In this document: in pieces, positions 16,923 through 25,086 of the stretch | Numbering within the stretch: the first letter of the stretch is position 1 | How the letters are laid out: the number at the start of each line of letters is the position of its first letter | Source of the DNA: Planctomycetota bacterium | Lineage (GTDB): Bacteria; Planctomycetota; Planctomycetia; Pirellulales; Pirellulaceae | DNA length: 37,652 nt | Assembly: GCA_024277285.1 (NCBI GenBank) | Contig: JAJRVM010000195.1 | Coordinates: 1 to 37,652 of the forward strand | Direction: 5' to 3' | Notes under the pieces: generated by a model | What the model saw: the letters and a program-made list of their open reading frames with translations, nothing else | Told to the model about the DNA's origin: nothing | Databases searched by the model: none | Position numbers and translations under genes: made by a program

Positions 16923-18149
16923 TTATGCCACAGCCGCAATGGCCGGGACTCGCGAGGGCAGCCCAATCATACGGCGATAGACATCCAGTGTCTGGCGCGC
17001 GACGTCGGCGGTGGTGAATTTACTGAGCACCAGTTCACGGCCACGCAAACCCATCTGACGGCGGCGTTCGGGTTGATGGAGCAACCGCCACATGGCACTG
17101 GCCAACGCTTCAACATCATGAGGTGGGATCAGCAACCCATTGTCGTTGTCGTGCACAATCTCACGGCAACCACGAACATCGGTTGCAATCACCGGCTTGC
17201 CGCTTGCCGCAGCTTCCAAGAGCACTTTGGGCAGCCCTTCCCCATAGTAGGTCGGCAACACCACGATACTGGCACGGGCCAACGTTGTGGGCATGTCCGC
17301 GCAGTGGCCCCACCACTGCACAACACCATCAGCGTCCCATTGCTCAAGCTGTTCGACCGGTACCGCCGTGGCACTGCCGTGATCTGTGTCGCCAACCAAA
17401 ACAAATCGAGCGTGCGTAGCTGTCTGTTTCAGCAAGCTCGCTGCCTCCACAAATTGGCCGATCCCTTTGGGCCAGATCATGCGTGATGCCAACATCACGG
17501 TCGGCACGCCGGGTGTTTCCGAAATTCCCGGATCCGCAGTTGGCTGAAACTGCGTTGGATCAACTCCCGACCCCGCGATCACCTGGCATTGCGTTTGCCT
17601 GACGATTCCGGCCGCAACCAACTGTTGCATATCTTCGTGATTTTGGAACGTCACGCGCCATTGTGACGACCGCAGCACGTGCTTAAGGACCCCGGTTGCC
17701 GCGATTCGGCGCAATGCAGCCTTCGGTCCGCGGCCCGTAAACGCGGCGCCCAGGCCCGTGAAGGTGTTCACGACATGCCTGGCGCGCATGCCGCGCGCCG
17801 CCAACGAACCCACCAGTATCGCCTTCGCGGAAAAATGGTGCAGTATGTCCGGCTGAAGCTTGCGATACAGCCGCTGCAAGTTGCGCAGTGCACGCAACTC
17901 GGTTGCCGGGTTACGCAGCGTGCGAGGAAATTCCATGTGGTGGACTTGCACGCCGTACCGTTGGATCTCGGCAGGATCGTGCAGCAAGCGAGTGATTAGA
18001 TGGACATCGAACCCATCCCGCACAGCCGCTCGTGCCGCGTCAACTCGATGCGATAGAAAATGCTTGCTCTCGTTGACCAACATCACGAGCCGAGGCCGAC
18101 GAGGGAACTGCAACCGCTGGACACTCGAGCCAAATCGTAGAAGCGACAT
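16923..18149 (-). CDS. Glycosyltransferase, GT-B fold (GT4-like)
   Basis: Retaining glycosyltransferase that would add a sugar to the lipid-linked repeat unit on the cytoplasmic side of the membrane. The N-terminal half has PRLVMLVNESKHFLSHR (about 19-35) and LQPDILHHFSAKAILVGSLA. The C-terminal donor-binding half has ASRMIWPKGIGQFVEAASLL and EGLPKVLLEAAASGKPVIAT (about 304-323), followed by DVRGCREIV with the E-x7-E pattern. The donor and acceptor sugars cannot be read from sequence. The start at ATG 18149 gives 408 residues. The frame runs on to 18323, but its beginning lies in repeat DNA, so I left it out; ATG 18173 is an alternative. A 485-bp repeat-rich gap separates it from the methyltransferase upstream on the same strand. 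Confidence 0.9.
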   Translation of the reverse strand: MSLLRFGSSVQRLQFPRRPRLVMLVNESKHFLSHRVDAARAAVRDGFDVHLITRLLHDPAEIQRYGVQVHHMEFPRTLRNPATELRALRNLQRLYRKLQPDILHHFSAKAILVGSLAARGMRARHVVNTFTGLGAAFTGRGPKAALRRIAATGVLKHVLRSSQWRVTFQNHEDMQQLVAAGIVRQTQCQVIAGSGVDPTQFQPTADPGISETPGVPTVMLASRMIWPKGIGQFVEAASLLKQTATHARFVLVGDTDHGSATAVPVEQLEQWDADGVVQWWGHCADMPTTLARASIVVLPTYYGEGLPKVLLEAAASGKPVIATDVRGCREIVHDNDNGLLIPPHDVEALASAMWRLLHQPERRRQMGLRGRELVLSKFTTADVARQTLDVYRRMIGLPSRVPAIAAVA

Positions 18150-18315
18150 GGTACTCGCAGACCTCCATGTCATGCGAAGCAAGACTGCTAGCACCCGGGC
18201 ACATGGGCCGCACATGGTGCAAGTTATGGCACTCAATAGCAAATCTCGACGACCGAAGCAATGACGAAATAGCCCGTACCCAGTTGGAGGGCGCTTCGGT
18301 CCGACACGATCAGGC

Positions 18316-18420
18316 CGACCCAACGGGTCGGCGCTATGATAGCCCCCAGGTCGACGTGAGCCGAAGGCGAACAGAGGCCTGGGTTAACCGCACCACAAGA
18401 AACCCGAGGCCTGAAAGGCC
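18316..18420 (+). repeat. Interspersed palindromic repeat, family B
   Basis: The hairpin CCGACCC-AAC-GGGTCGG (18316-18332) is followed by CGCTATGATAGCCCCCAGG, CGACGTGAG-CCGAAGG-CGAAC, CCTGGGTTA, and GAGGCCTGAAAGGCC (18406-18420). It lies in the leader region of the minus-strand glycosyltransferase gene. The 18150-18634 gap holds this copy and two further related ones, and no gene. Confidence 0.88.
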
Positions 18421-18501
18421 GACACGCGCCCTGATACGGCCTCGGCCATGCGGCGGCGTGATCGCACGTTTTTCGCTCGGCCGCCGTGCGTGGTGTGCCG
18501 A

Positions 18502-18567
18502 TAACCCAGGGCTCCGGTCTGACGACCTGCGCCCTGGGCTTCCATAGCGCGGGGCCCCGTTGGGGCC
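18502..18567 (-). repeat. Variant family B repeat in the opposite orientation
   Basis: On the minus strand: hairpin GGCCCC-AAC-GGGGCC (18553-18567), then CGCGCTATGGAAGCCCAGG, hairpin GGTC-GTCA-GACC, and CCTGGGTTA. The order of words is that of family B, but the stems in both slots differ and still pair. The GGTC...GACC stem also occurs in family A, with TGAC as its loop. Confidence 0.75.
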
Positions 18568-18615
18568 GCCCAAAACCGACACACCCGTTGCGTACATAAA
18601 CGAAGCGCCACCAGG

Positions 18616-18638
18616 CCGACCCAACGGGTCGGCGCTAC
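18616..18638 (+). repeat. Partial family B repeat that contains the methyltransferase stop codon
   Basis: CCGACCCAACGGGTCGG (18616-18632) followed by CGCTAC, 300 bp to the right of the first copy. The CTA at 18635-18637 is read as TAG on the minus strand and ends the methyltransferase gene. Confidence 0.8.
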
Positions 18639-19483
18639 AGGCTGTGACGTTGATAGCAAACCAAGCCGACTTGTGCCAGCGACTGGGCACGCCGAGCCCC
18701 GCCCCAGCGATGCTCACACCAGCGCGAAAGCTTCACCTCCAAACCGCCGCGGCGCAGGCCAAGCCCGTAGCCCAACCATTGCAAGGCGACACGTTGCAAC
18801 CCACATTGCTCTAGATGATCGTCAACCTGCCGGCAGGCGAGCGTCTGAAACTGGACCGCAGCAGCGTTACCGCGCCAATGGCGGCGAATCGATTGCGTCA
18901 TGGTGCGCACTCGCCGCGGTAGGGAATGCGCGTTGGCGAACGTGAAGATTAGCAGGCCACCGGTCCGCACACGCGAAGCCAAATCACGCAAGAACGCCAA
19001 CTGGTCCGTTTGGTACCCTACCACACCCAGCGCCACGACGACATCGAACAACCGTTCTACCAGCGTCAAGGTGCCGTTGCACCACTGCACGCGACGCGCA
19101 CGCTGCAAATCCCAGCTCGCGCCACGCGCCGCCCGGATCATACCCGCCGAAACATCGATGCCGGTACCATGCCAGTACGGGTGATCCATCAGCACGCGTT
19201 GGATCAGTCGCCCGTCGCCACAGCCTACATCCAGTAACTGGCCAACCCCATTTCGCTCGGCAATCTGGTCGATCCGCTGGCACGTCCACTCGGTTCGCAC
19301 CCGTTTCTCGTGTTCGTACAAGTGACGCGGCTCCGCCGCACAGTATTTCTCGGCATACCGGTCCGCCCGGTAATCGAAATGCGCTGCGAGTGCCGCCAAC
19401 TCACGCACATGCCGACCGGCCCCACGCTCAGTCATCCGATTGTCACCGCATTGCAGCGACGCGAAGTCTATGGAATCCGCCAC
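18635..19483 (-). CDS. Class I SAM-dependent methyltransferase
   Basis: A methyltransferase with the Rossmann-type SAM site: motif I LLDVGCGDGRL (83-93), TGIDVSAGMIRAAR as motif II region, and VVVALGVVGYQTDQLAFLRD followed by the post-motif region LRTGG-like SRVRTGGLLIFTFAN. From its place among glycosyltransferases it probably methylates a sugar of the polysaccharide or its precursor; that is inference. The frame is open up to 19750, but the first part overlaps the upstream glycosyltransferase in another frame. GTG 19483 is preceded by AGAGGTG about six nt away, which sets the start and gives 282 residues. It starts 28 bp after the upstream gene, so co-transcription is likely. Its stop codon lies inside a family B repeat. 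Confidence 0.88.
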   Translation of the reverse strand: MADSIDFASLQCGDNRMTERGAGRHVRELAALAAHFDYRADRYAEKYCAAEPRHLYEHEKRVRTEWTCQRIDQIAERNGVGQLLDVGCGDGRLIQRVLMDHPYWHGTGIDVSAGMIRAARGASWDLQRARRVQWCNGTLTLVERLFDVVVALGVVGYQTDQLAFLRDLASRVRTGGLLIFTFANAHSLPRRVRTMTQSIRRHWRGNAAAVQFQTLACRQVDDHLEQCGLQRVALQWLGYGLGLRRGGLEVKLSRWCEHRWGGARRAQSLAQVGLVCYQRHSL

Positions 19484-19511
19484 GGTTTCACCTCTTTGAA
19501 TAAGTAGCCGT

Positions 19512-20669
19512 TCACGCCACGCGCCGCGTTCGTCGCTTTGTCCCGACCGAGCGACAAAACACGTTCCATTCGGGCGTTGGGACCACACTCGGATCGAACT
19601 CGTCCAATACGACCTGGAACTGGTCCAGCATCCAGTCCAGCGAGTAATCCCATTCGACGTGTTGCCGGCAATCGGCGCCCCACGCGCGCAGCACGTCCAA
19701 CGGCATACTTGCCCAATCATCAATCGCCTCGGCAAGTTGCCGATCATCATCTGGCTCGAACAGGGGGATCAATCCGGCGCGCCGTCCACGGATCTCTCGA
19801 TGGGGCGGGATGTCCGACAGCGCGACCGGGCAGTGACAACTCATCGCTTCCAGCACCGCGACCGGCAGCCCTTCGCCGAGCGACATCGACACAAACGCGT
19901 CGGCGCGCCACAAGTATTGCAGCACCGCGTCCCGCGCAATCTGGCCGACCAACTGAACTCGGTCGCCGACTCCCAGTTCTTTGGCCAACTGTACGAGTGC
20001 AGCACGTGACGGTCCGTCGCTGATGATCGTCAGACGTACGTCCCGCGCGTTGACCGACGCTAATGCGCGTATGACAGTTTCGTGGTTCTTTAACGGCCGC
20101 AGATTACCGATACTGACCAGTTCCAGATCCCTGCCACGGTCGATGGTGCCGGCACCCAATGGCGTCCAGACTCGATCGACTCGCCGCAGGTCCACACCAT
20201 TGCAAATCGTCAACAACCGCCGCCCCGCCAGCGTGCGATAGAGCCAGGGAAAGCTGCGTCGCGATGCGTTGCTACAACAGACAACACGCCCAAACAACAT
20301 AAACGCGGGCAATAGCATCCATCGGTTGCGCCATCGCAAGACATGGTAGCTGCTGTGAACGTGCAAGATGCTCCGCAACACAAGTCGGGGCGCGGCAAAC
20401 AGACCTACGACCAGGAACAGCAACGCCAAGTGCGGCGAGTGAACATGCACGACGTCAAACGGACGGGCCCGCAGCAGCGTCCAGAGTCGCTTGACATAGC
20501 CGCGCAAACGCCCGTCACCCTCCGCCAGGTCAATGCGGCAATCCGCCGCCTCGGTGACGCGGTGGTAAGTGCACAACGTCACGTCGTGCGCATCGAGCAA
20601 CGGAAGTGTAAACTGGTTGTATGGCGCGCTGGTCGGTCCAATCCTTAGTACCAGCCGTAGTATTTTCAT
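19512..20669 (-). CDS. Glycosyltransferase, GT-B fold (GT4-like)
   Basis: A 385-residue glycosyltransferase of the GT4 type, acting on the lipid-linked repeat unit in the cytoplasm. It begins MKILRLVLRIGPTSAPYNQF and has PFDVVHVHSPHLALLFLV, which is typical of the acceptor half. The donor half has LVSIGNLRPLKNHETVIRAL and EGLPVAVLEAMSCHCPVALS (266-285), then DIPPHREI. ATG 20669 fits the family N-terminus better than GTG 20696. The TGA stop at 19512-19514 lies within a copy of the recurring motif GGCGTGAACGGCTAC. It is followed after 28 bp by the methyltransferase and preceded by the nucleotidyltransferase-kinase gene with a 68-bp gap. Confidence 0.9.
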   Translation of the reverse strand: MKILRLVLRIGPTSAPYNQFTLPLLDAHDVTLCTYHRVTEAADCRIDLAEGDGRLRGYVKRLWTLLRARPFDVVHVHSPHLALLFLVVGLFAAPRLVLRSILHVHSSYHVLRWRNRWMLLPAFMLFGRVVCCSNASRRSFPWLYRTLAGRRLLTICNGVDLRRVDRVWTPLGAGTIDRGRDLELVSIGNLRPLKNHETVIRALASVNARDVRLTIISDGPSRAALVQLAKELGVGDRVQLVGQIARDAVLQYLWRADAFVSMSLGEGLPVAVLEAMSCHCPVALSDIPPHREIRGRRAGLIPLFEPDDDRQLAEAIDDWASMPLDVLRAWGADCRQHVEWDYSLDWMLDQFQVVLDEFDPSVVPTPEWNVFCRSVGTKRRTRRVA

Positions 20670-20737
20670 GATCGCCAGGCGAACGTCCCTGTTCACCCGC
20701 CCCTTGGAGACTAACGCTTCTCGTTCATTCGTTTACC

Positions 20738-22264
20738 CTACAAGCGTTTCCAAACCAATGTGCGCAGTTGTTGCATCACATCGTCCATCGACGCCGTAGT
20801 ATCAACGATCTCGTTGCCGTCCGACGACTCGCCACACCCCGCATGAAACTGCCGGTGTCGCCGAGCCAGATAGACGTCGTCTTCCTTGCCCTCTTTGACG
20901 CGTTGCCGGTTGCGCACTTGAGCCACAGCGACAGGCACCGCCAGTTGAAGCACAACATCAGCGGGTGGAATCTGGCGGTAATAGCTCTGTTCGATCCGAG
21001 CAGCCCAACGGACCAACCAGGAACTACCGGCCAGACCTTCCGCAACCACCGTCAACCGAGGTCCATCCACCGCCTCAGGTTGTTGGGACGGATAGCGATC
21101 GCAAACGATGATCGTACCTCGCAGCGCGGCGCGATAGACGCGTGCAGCCATTCGGTAGCGATCGCGCGCCAGTAATACCGATGCGACGGCATAGGGCCAG
21201 CCGTGGTGGCGGGGGTGTGGGAGAGTGGGGGAGTGGGAGAGTGGGGAAGTGGGGGAGTGGGGGGCAAACAGGGGGCGCGCGACGTGGGCCAAACGACTTA
21301 GCCACGACGGGGCTGGTTTTCCCAGATGAACGGTGCGCGCTACCATCACGTCGGCGAGCCAGGTGCAAAGTGATTTGGAATAGGTCGACTTGCCACTCGC
21401 CTCAGGGCCGATCAGCGCAATGACGCTGCCACCATGGGCCGGCCATTTTCGGCTCCGACGCCGTAGCAGACGATTTGTCAGCACGCCGGCAACTCGTCCA
21501 AGTGTCGCGGTCGCTGCCCAAAGCGAACCGCGCAGTGCGACACTTTTCATGCGACTGCGAAATTGTCGGCCCAATGCATGTTGCCGCGACAGCGATTCGG
21601 GGGCGTACAGCATTGCGACCCCTGCACGCCATAACGAACGGTCGAGCTGCGGCAAGTGGTCAGCCAGTAGCCCACAGGCACTGATCAGCAACGCCGTCCG
21701 TTCCAACCCATCGCTCGACAACAACCAACGCAGCTCGCGTTGCAAATGGGCACGATCAAGACGTTGCAAAACCAGCTCGACCCAATTACCCGATTCGAGC
21801 ATCTTGCGCAACACGAACACGGCCAACTCGGCCGCACGGTCAGCCACTAACACGCCATGTTCGAGATGACAGTGACTCAACAACATCTTTTCCAACGGTA
21901 ACCGGTAGTTCTTAAGCAGATGCCCCCCGGTGACCAGACGATAGTAGACGTGCAGGTGCAGCAGTTTCCCCGTCGCCGCATCGTGGCCGTAAAGGTGGAC
22001 GACCGAGGGCTGAGTTTGCCACGCCGGCTGTGCGAATAGCTTGAACCCCAGTTTCGTGACGATCATTTGAAAACGCTGACAGTCCTCGCCATGGACCAAC
22101 AGGTCCAAATCGCCAACCCCCGCAAGCGCGGCCAGCAACGACTCGTTACTCTTCCAATGGCAATAACGCACGTCCGCATCGTACAGTTGCGCGAATAAGC
22201 GTTCTGCCAAACGCAAGGGCATCTGACATGTTTTCGGCGCGCAGGTCTCAACGAGTCGGATCAT
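20738..22264 (-). CDS. Nucleotidyltransferase-like domain fused to thymidylate-kinase-like P-loop domain
   Basis: A two-part protein of 508 residues. The N-terminal half contains YCHWKSNESLLAALAGVGDL with D52 and D54 (GDLDLLVHG, 51-59), a pattern of nucleotidyltransferase-like domains. The C-terminal part is a P-loop kinase related to thymidylate kinases: Walker A GPEASGKS (286-293), CDRYPS (388-393) in the place of the DR motif, and an Arg-rich lid-like segment (VRNRQRVKEGKEDDVYLARR). Proteins of this kind occur in polysaccharide loci, but the substrate is unknown. A segment made of repeat DNA (about 335-351, rich in Ser-Pro-Thr-His) sits between Walker A and CDRYPS. ATG 22264 starts 4 bp after the upstream gene stop; the longer frame overlaps that gene. 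AGGA lies about ten nt upstream. Confidence 0.85.
   Translation of the reverse strand: MIRLVETCAPKTCQMPLRLAERLFAQLYDADVRYCHWKSNESLLAALAGVGDLDLLVHGEDCQRFQMIVTKLGFKLFAQPAWQTQPSVVHLYGHDAATGKLLHLHVYYRLVTGGHLLKNYRLPLEKMLLSHCHLEHGVLVADRAAELAVFVLRKMLESGNWVELVLQRLDRAHLQRELRWLLSSDGLERTALLISACGLLADHLPQLDRSLWRAGVAMLYAPESLSRQHALGRQFRSRMKSVALRGSLWAATATLGRVAGVLTNRLLRRRSRKWPAHGGSVIALIGPEASGKSTYSKSLCTWLADVMVARTVHLGKPAPSWLSRLAHVARPLFAPHSPTSPLSHSPTLPHPRHHGWPYAVASVLLARDRYRMAARVYRAALRGTIIVCDRYPSQQPEAVDGPRLTVVAEGLAGSSWLVRWAARIEQSYYRQIPPADVVLQLAVPVAVAQVRNRQRVKEGKEDDVYLARRHRQFHAGCGESSDGNEIVDTTASMDDVMQQLRTLVWKRL
21211..21265 (-). repeat. Octamer repeat inside the nucleotidyltransferase-kinase gene
   Basis: On the coding strand about six 8-bp units of the form YYCCCACT follow one another (CCCCCACT, TCCCCACT, CTCCCACT and variants), the same octamer as at 1-48. 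The unit is not a multiple of three, so the encoded residues cycle through Pro, His, Ser, Thr and Leu. The frame stays open through the tract. Confidence 0.85.
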
Positions 22265-22268
22265 CGCG

Positions 22269-23126
22269 TTACGTCCTGGGGAAAGCCGAAGCCACCAAAG
22301 CTTCGGACGAGCTGTTAGAACAGTTGGTGATGATGCGTTGAACTCTCGTGGACGCAGGGACCCGGCGTGCCCGAACGTGGAACGCAACGTCTGTCGCCAA
22401 TTGGCGAACGACGGTTCGCGCAAGTCCATCCAAAGCCGACGGAGCGTTCGATTCGTTGTCGACAAGAACCAAGCGCGGCGCAGTACTGGGATGTTCGCTT
22501 ATCCGCTGGATGACCTCGCGGGCGCGCTGCAAGAAACGACCGTGCGCCACACCATGGCGATCCGGGGCTGGCCCGTAACGGCGTTGCAGTAACCGCCGCG
22601 CACTGCACTCGGCAGTGGCATGCACGCAGATGATTCGAGCCGGCAAGAGGATCAGGTCAAGGTACCGGTCGAGCATTTCGCCAATCGGCGCAGTAGAACG
22701 TGCTAATAGTGTGGCGGCGAAGTGCACCGTACCCTCGTCGTGCAACAGTATCGTCGAGTCCAGTTCGCTCGACGCCGATGCACCGCACGTCATGACGGCG
22801 ATCTTCCGATTCCAGCTCCGGGTCAACCGCAACCACTCGCGCCGCGAGTTGGCCACGTTGCGAATTTGTGCTCGAACCCACGTGTCACACTTGTGGAACC
22901 GGCGTCTGCCCAGCAACATCGAAGGCCAGCCGAGTAACTCAACGGCCAAATTTGCCGCAGAAGTAGAAGCCGCACACCGATCGGACAACGACTGCGGAAA
23001 TCGGTTGCGTAGGAAATGTTCGTACGGATAGGCAACTGGTATCTGGTCCCGGCGCAGCATCTCGCCAACGCGCCGCAGAAGCGACGTTTTCCCGACCCCA
23101 CTGCAGCCCGTGAACTCGACAATCAC
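22269..23126 (-). CDS. P-loop NTPase/kinase-like protein of the polysaccharide cluster
   Basis: A 285-residue P-loop protein with a clear Walker A at the very start, GCSGVGKT (7-14). DSTILLHDEGTVHFAATLLA is a central motif of the kind seen in nucleoside/thymidylate-kinase-like proteins. An Arg-rich segment (SARRLLQRRYG) could act as a lid. The family and substrate are not certain. The GTG start at 23126 is supported by GGGAGG about ten nt upstream. It is the first gene of the minus-strand block and ends 4 bp before the nucleotidyltransferase-kinase gene, so the two are almost certainly co-transcribed and may act on the same substrate. The upstream gap is divergent to the flippase gene. Confidence 0.75.
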   Translation of the reverse strand: MIVEFTGCSGVGKTSLLRRVGEMLRRDQIPVAYPYEHFLRNRFPQSLSDRCAASTSAANLAVELLGWPSMLLGRRRFHKCDTWVRAQIRNVANSRREWLRLTRSWNRKIAVMTCGASASSELDSTILLHDEGTVHFAATLLARSTAPIGEMLDRYLDLILLPARIICVHATAECSARRLLQRRYGPAPDRHGVAHGRFLQRAREVIQRISEHPSTAPRLVLVDNESNAPSALDGLARTVVRQLATDVAFHVRARRVPASTRVQRIITNCSNSSSEALVASAFPRT

Positions 23127-23360
23127 CTTTCCCCCACCTCCCTGTGGTGGGGCAAAATGTACCTGTCACCCGAATTCGGGTCAAGTCGAATGTGGCAGTA
23201 ACCCAAACGTTTGTTCGCCGGGTTCGGGTGGCGGCGCATGACGAGGGCAATTCGACTTCGACCTTGCCTCAGGCCCCGGTGAGCAACTATAAGCGTGTTA
23301 CTCAAAAGGTAGCCGTTCACGGTGCTTCATTTTAACACAGCGACTCACGGTAAAAGCAGC
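23127..23360. other. Divergent intergenic region, left part
   Basis: No gene. As the space between the minus-strand kinase-like gene and the plus-strand flippase it should contain promoters for both, but I could not place them. The motif GGTAGCCGTTCACGG lies at 23308-23322, preceded by GTTACTCAAAAG (23298-23309). The same GTTACTCAAAAG recurs at about 23603-23614, just inside the flippase frame. Confidence 0.5.
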
Positions 23361-23568
23361 GAATTCGGCCCGGCAGGGCCGGTACAGCCTTTGCCGGTGC
23401 CGTAAGGCACCGATGTCGTTATCAAGAGAATCGTTAGCCCCGGTAGGGGCGGCACAGGAAGGACGAGGGCTGGCGTCTGTATCGCCCCTGCCGGGGCTTT
23501 ACGGATATTGTTTGCCGAGGACCGGGGCCTGACGCCCCCGGCAAGGACTATGTTGGCCCTCCGGGCCT
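23361..23568. repeat. Interspersed palindromic repeat, family A
   Basis: Words in order: GAATTCGGCCCGGCAGGGCC, GGTACAGCC, GGTGCCGTAAGGCACC, GCCCCGGTAGGGGC, GGCACAGG, CGCCCCTGCCGGGGC, GGGGCCTGACGCCCC, CCCCGGCAAGG and GGCCCTCCGGGCC. The same words occur at 31831-32017 in a rotated order, and in part at 1580-1831. Each is a short palindrome with a 3-5 nt loop. Confidence 0.85.
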
Positions 23569-23583
23569 TAAAAAACGAAGCTC

Positions 23584-25086
23584 ATGGCTAAAGGCCGTGA
23601 ACAGTTACTCAAAAGAGACTTCCCCCGCTTGGCCAAGGATGGTTGTGACAGCATGTGGAAACGCGACCGCGCAACGCTGATTGGCAACCGAGGGTTCGTT
23701 TCGGGCACGGCATTGGCGCTGCACGGACGTTGGACCGACTGGCAGCACAGTGGCTCGACCAACCACAAGATCTTGGCGGCAAGTCTGCTGCTGGTCGGCT
23801 TGACGCTGGTCTGCAAGGCGGCCGTAGCCGTGCGGGAAGTGGTCACGGCATACTGGTTTGGAGCGGGCGATGAACTAGACGCGCTGGTTGTCGCCGTGGC
23901 ATTGCCAACTTTTGCCATTATGGCCCTGGGACGAGCGGCTGGCTCGGCGTTGCTTCCCACGTTTTCGCAGGTGCACCAACACGACGAACCGGGCGCAGCC
24001 GACCAACTGCTGCGTGAAACAACATTCTGGTTCCTGGCACTGCTAGCGGCTGCGACAGTGGTGCTAGCAACTTCTTCGCAGCATCTGGTCGATATGCTAT
24101 GCCCTGGGTTTGCCCCTGAGAAACGTCTGTTAGCGCGCCAGCTCATGCTAATCCTGGCACCGGTTGTCGTGCTCAGCGGGTTGACCTCGCTTTGGAGCAG
24201 CGTATTGCACAGTCGGCAGCAGTTCGCCGCCACTGGCCTGGCACCGATCCTTATCCCGGTCTGTGCAGTCGCGACCATGCTGCTGTTCGGCAAGGCGTGG
24301 GGGATTCGTTCCCTCGCCATTGGCATTCTCGTCGGATCGCTCGCCGAGATGATTACGATTGGCTGGCTATTGCATCGGGTGGGGCATCGGTTGTGGCCTC
24401 GAGTATCTCGTCCGTCGCCACGGGTTGTTCAAGTTCTCCGACAGTATTTCCCGCTGGTGGCAGCGGCGGCAATGATGAGCAGCACGGTACTGGTCGACAA
24501 CGCCATGGCCTCGCAACTGGGCACGGGCAGCGTGGCCACGCTTGGCTACGGCCGCAAGCTGGTTGCACTGGCGATCAGTTTGCCGGCCATGTCGCTAAGC
24601 CGAGCCGTTTTTCCCTACTTCGCTCAGCAAGTGGCAACGTGCAACTGGTCCGCCGTACGAGATACGCTGGCCAAGTCCAGCATCGGCGTACTGTTGGCCA
24701 TGATACCGGTGACGTTGGTCTTACTGTTTTTTTCCCATCCCTTGACGTCGTTCGCCCTGCAACGGGGCGCGTTTCGTCCAGAAAACACCGAGGCGGTGGC
24801 CTGGGTCCAAGTAATGTACGCGTTGCAAATTCCGTTCTATACACTCAGCATGCTGTACGTTCGCTTGGTTTCATCCATGCGTTTGAATTACCTACTGACG
24901 ATCAGCACACTGATCAGCGTCGTGTTGAACGTCGCGTTGAATTATCTGTTAATGCAGCGCATGGGTACCGCCGGAATCGCTTTGTCAACTTCCTTGGTTT
25001 ACGCGACCGCCTGTCTGTTTCTGATGCTGGTCACCAGCCGAGCGCTCGCACGTCGTGAACGGGGCAGGGGAGGGGCGGCAGTATGA
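23584..25086 (+). CDS. MurJ/Wzx-type lipid-linked oligosaccharide flippase
   Basis: A polytopic membrane protein of the MOP exporter superfamily, closest in look to MurJ (MviN). About 14 hydrophobic segments follow a polar start. KAAVAVREVVTAYWFGAGDE near residue 78 and LDALVVAVALPTFAIMALGR recall the MurJ N-terminus. QRGAFRPENTEAVAWVQVMY in the C-terminal half recalls the family motif RGAF...T. Among polysaccharide genes it most likely flips undecaprenyl-linked repeat units, although a role in peptidoglycan precursor export cannot be excluded. The start at 23584 lies beside a repeat, and the first residues overlap the GTGAACAGTTAC motif, so a later start (ATG 23653) is possible. The stop overlaps the next gene by 4 bp (ATGA), a sign of translational coupling. 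Confidence 0.88.
   Translation: MAKGREQLLKRDFPRLAKDGCDSMWKRDRATLIGNRGFVSGTALALHGRWTDWQHSGSTNHKILAASLLLVGLTLVCKAAVAVREVVTAYWFGAGDELDALVVAVALPTFAIMALGRAAGSALLPTFSQVHQHDEPGAADQLLRETTFWFLALLAAATVVLATSSQHLVDMLCPGFAPEKRLLARQLMLILAPVVVLSGLTSLWSSVLHSRQQFAATGLAPILIPVCAVATMLLFGKAWGIRSLAIGILVGSLAEMITIGWLLHRVGHRLWPRVSRPSPRVVQVLRQYFPLVAAAAMMSSTVLVDNAMASQLGTGSVATLGYGRKLVALAISLPAMSLSRAVFPYFAQQVATCNWSAVRDTLAKSSIGVLLAMIPVTLVLLFFSHPLTSFALQRGAFRPENTEAVAWVQVMYALQIPFYTLSMLYVRLVSSMRLNYLLTISTLISVVLNVALNYLLMQRMGTAGIALSTSLVYATACLFLMLVTSRALARRERGRGGAAV

Noticed and set aside
18334..18717. Open frames through the repeat cluster between the glycosyltransferase and methyltransferase genes
   Set aside because: The encoded phrases come from the family B words and recur in other frames at other copies, so they are repeat translation, not genes.
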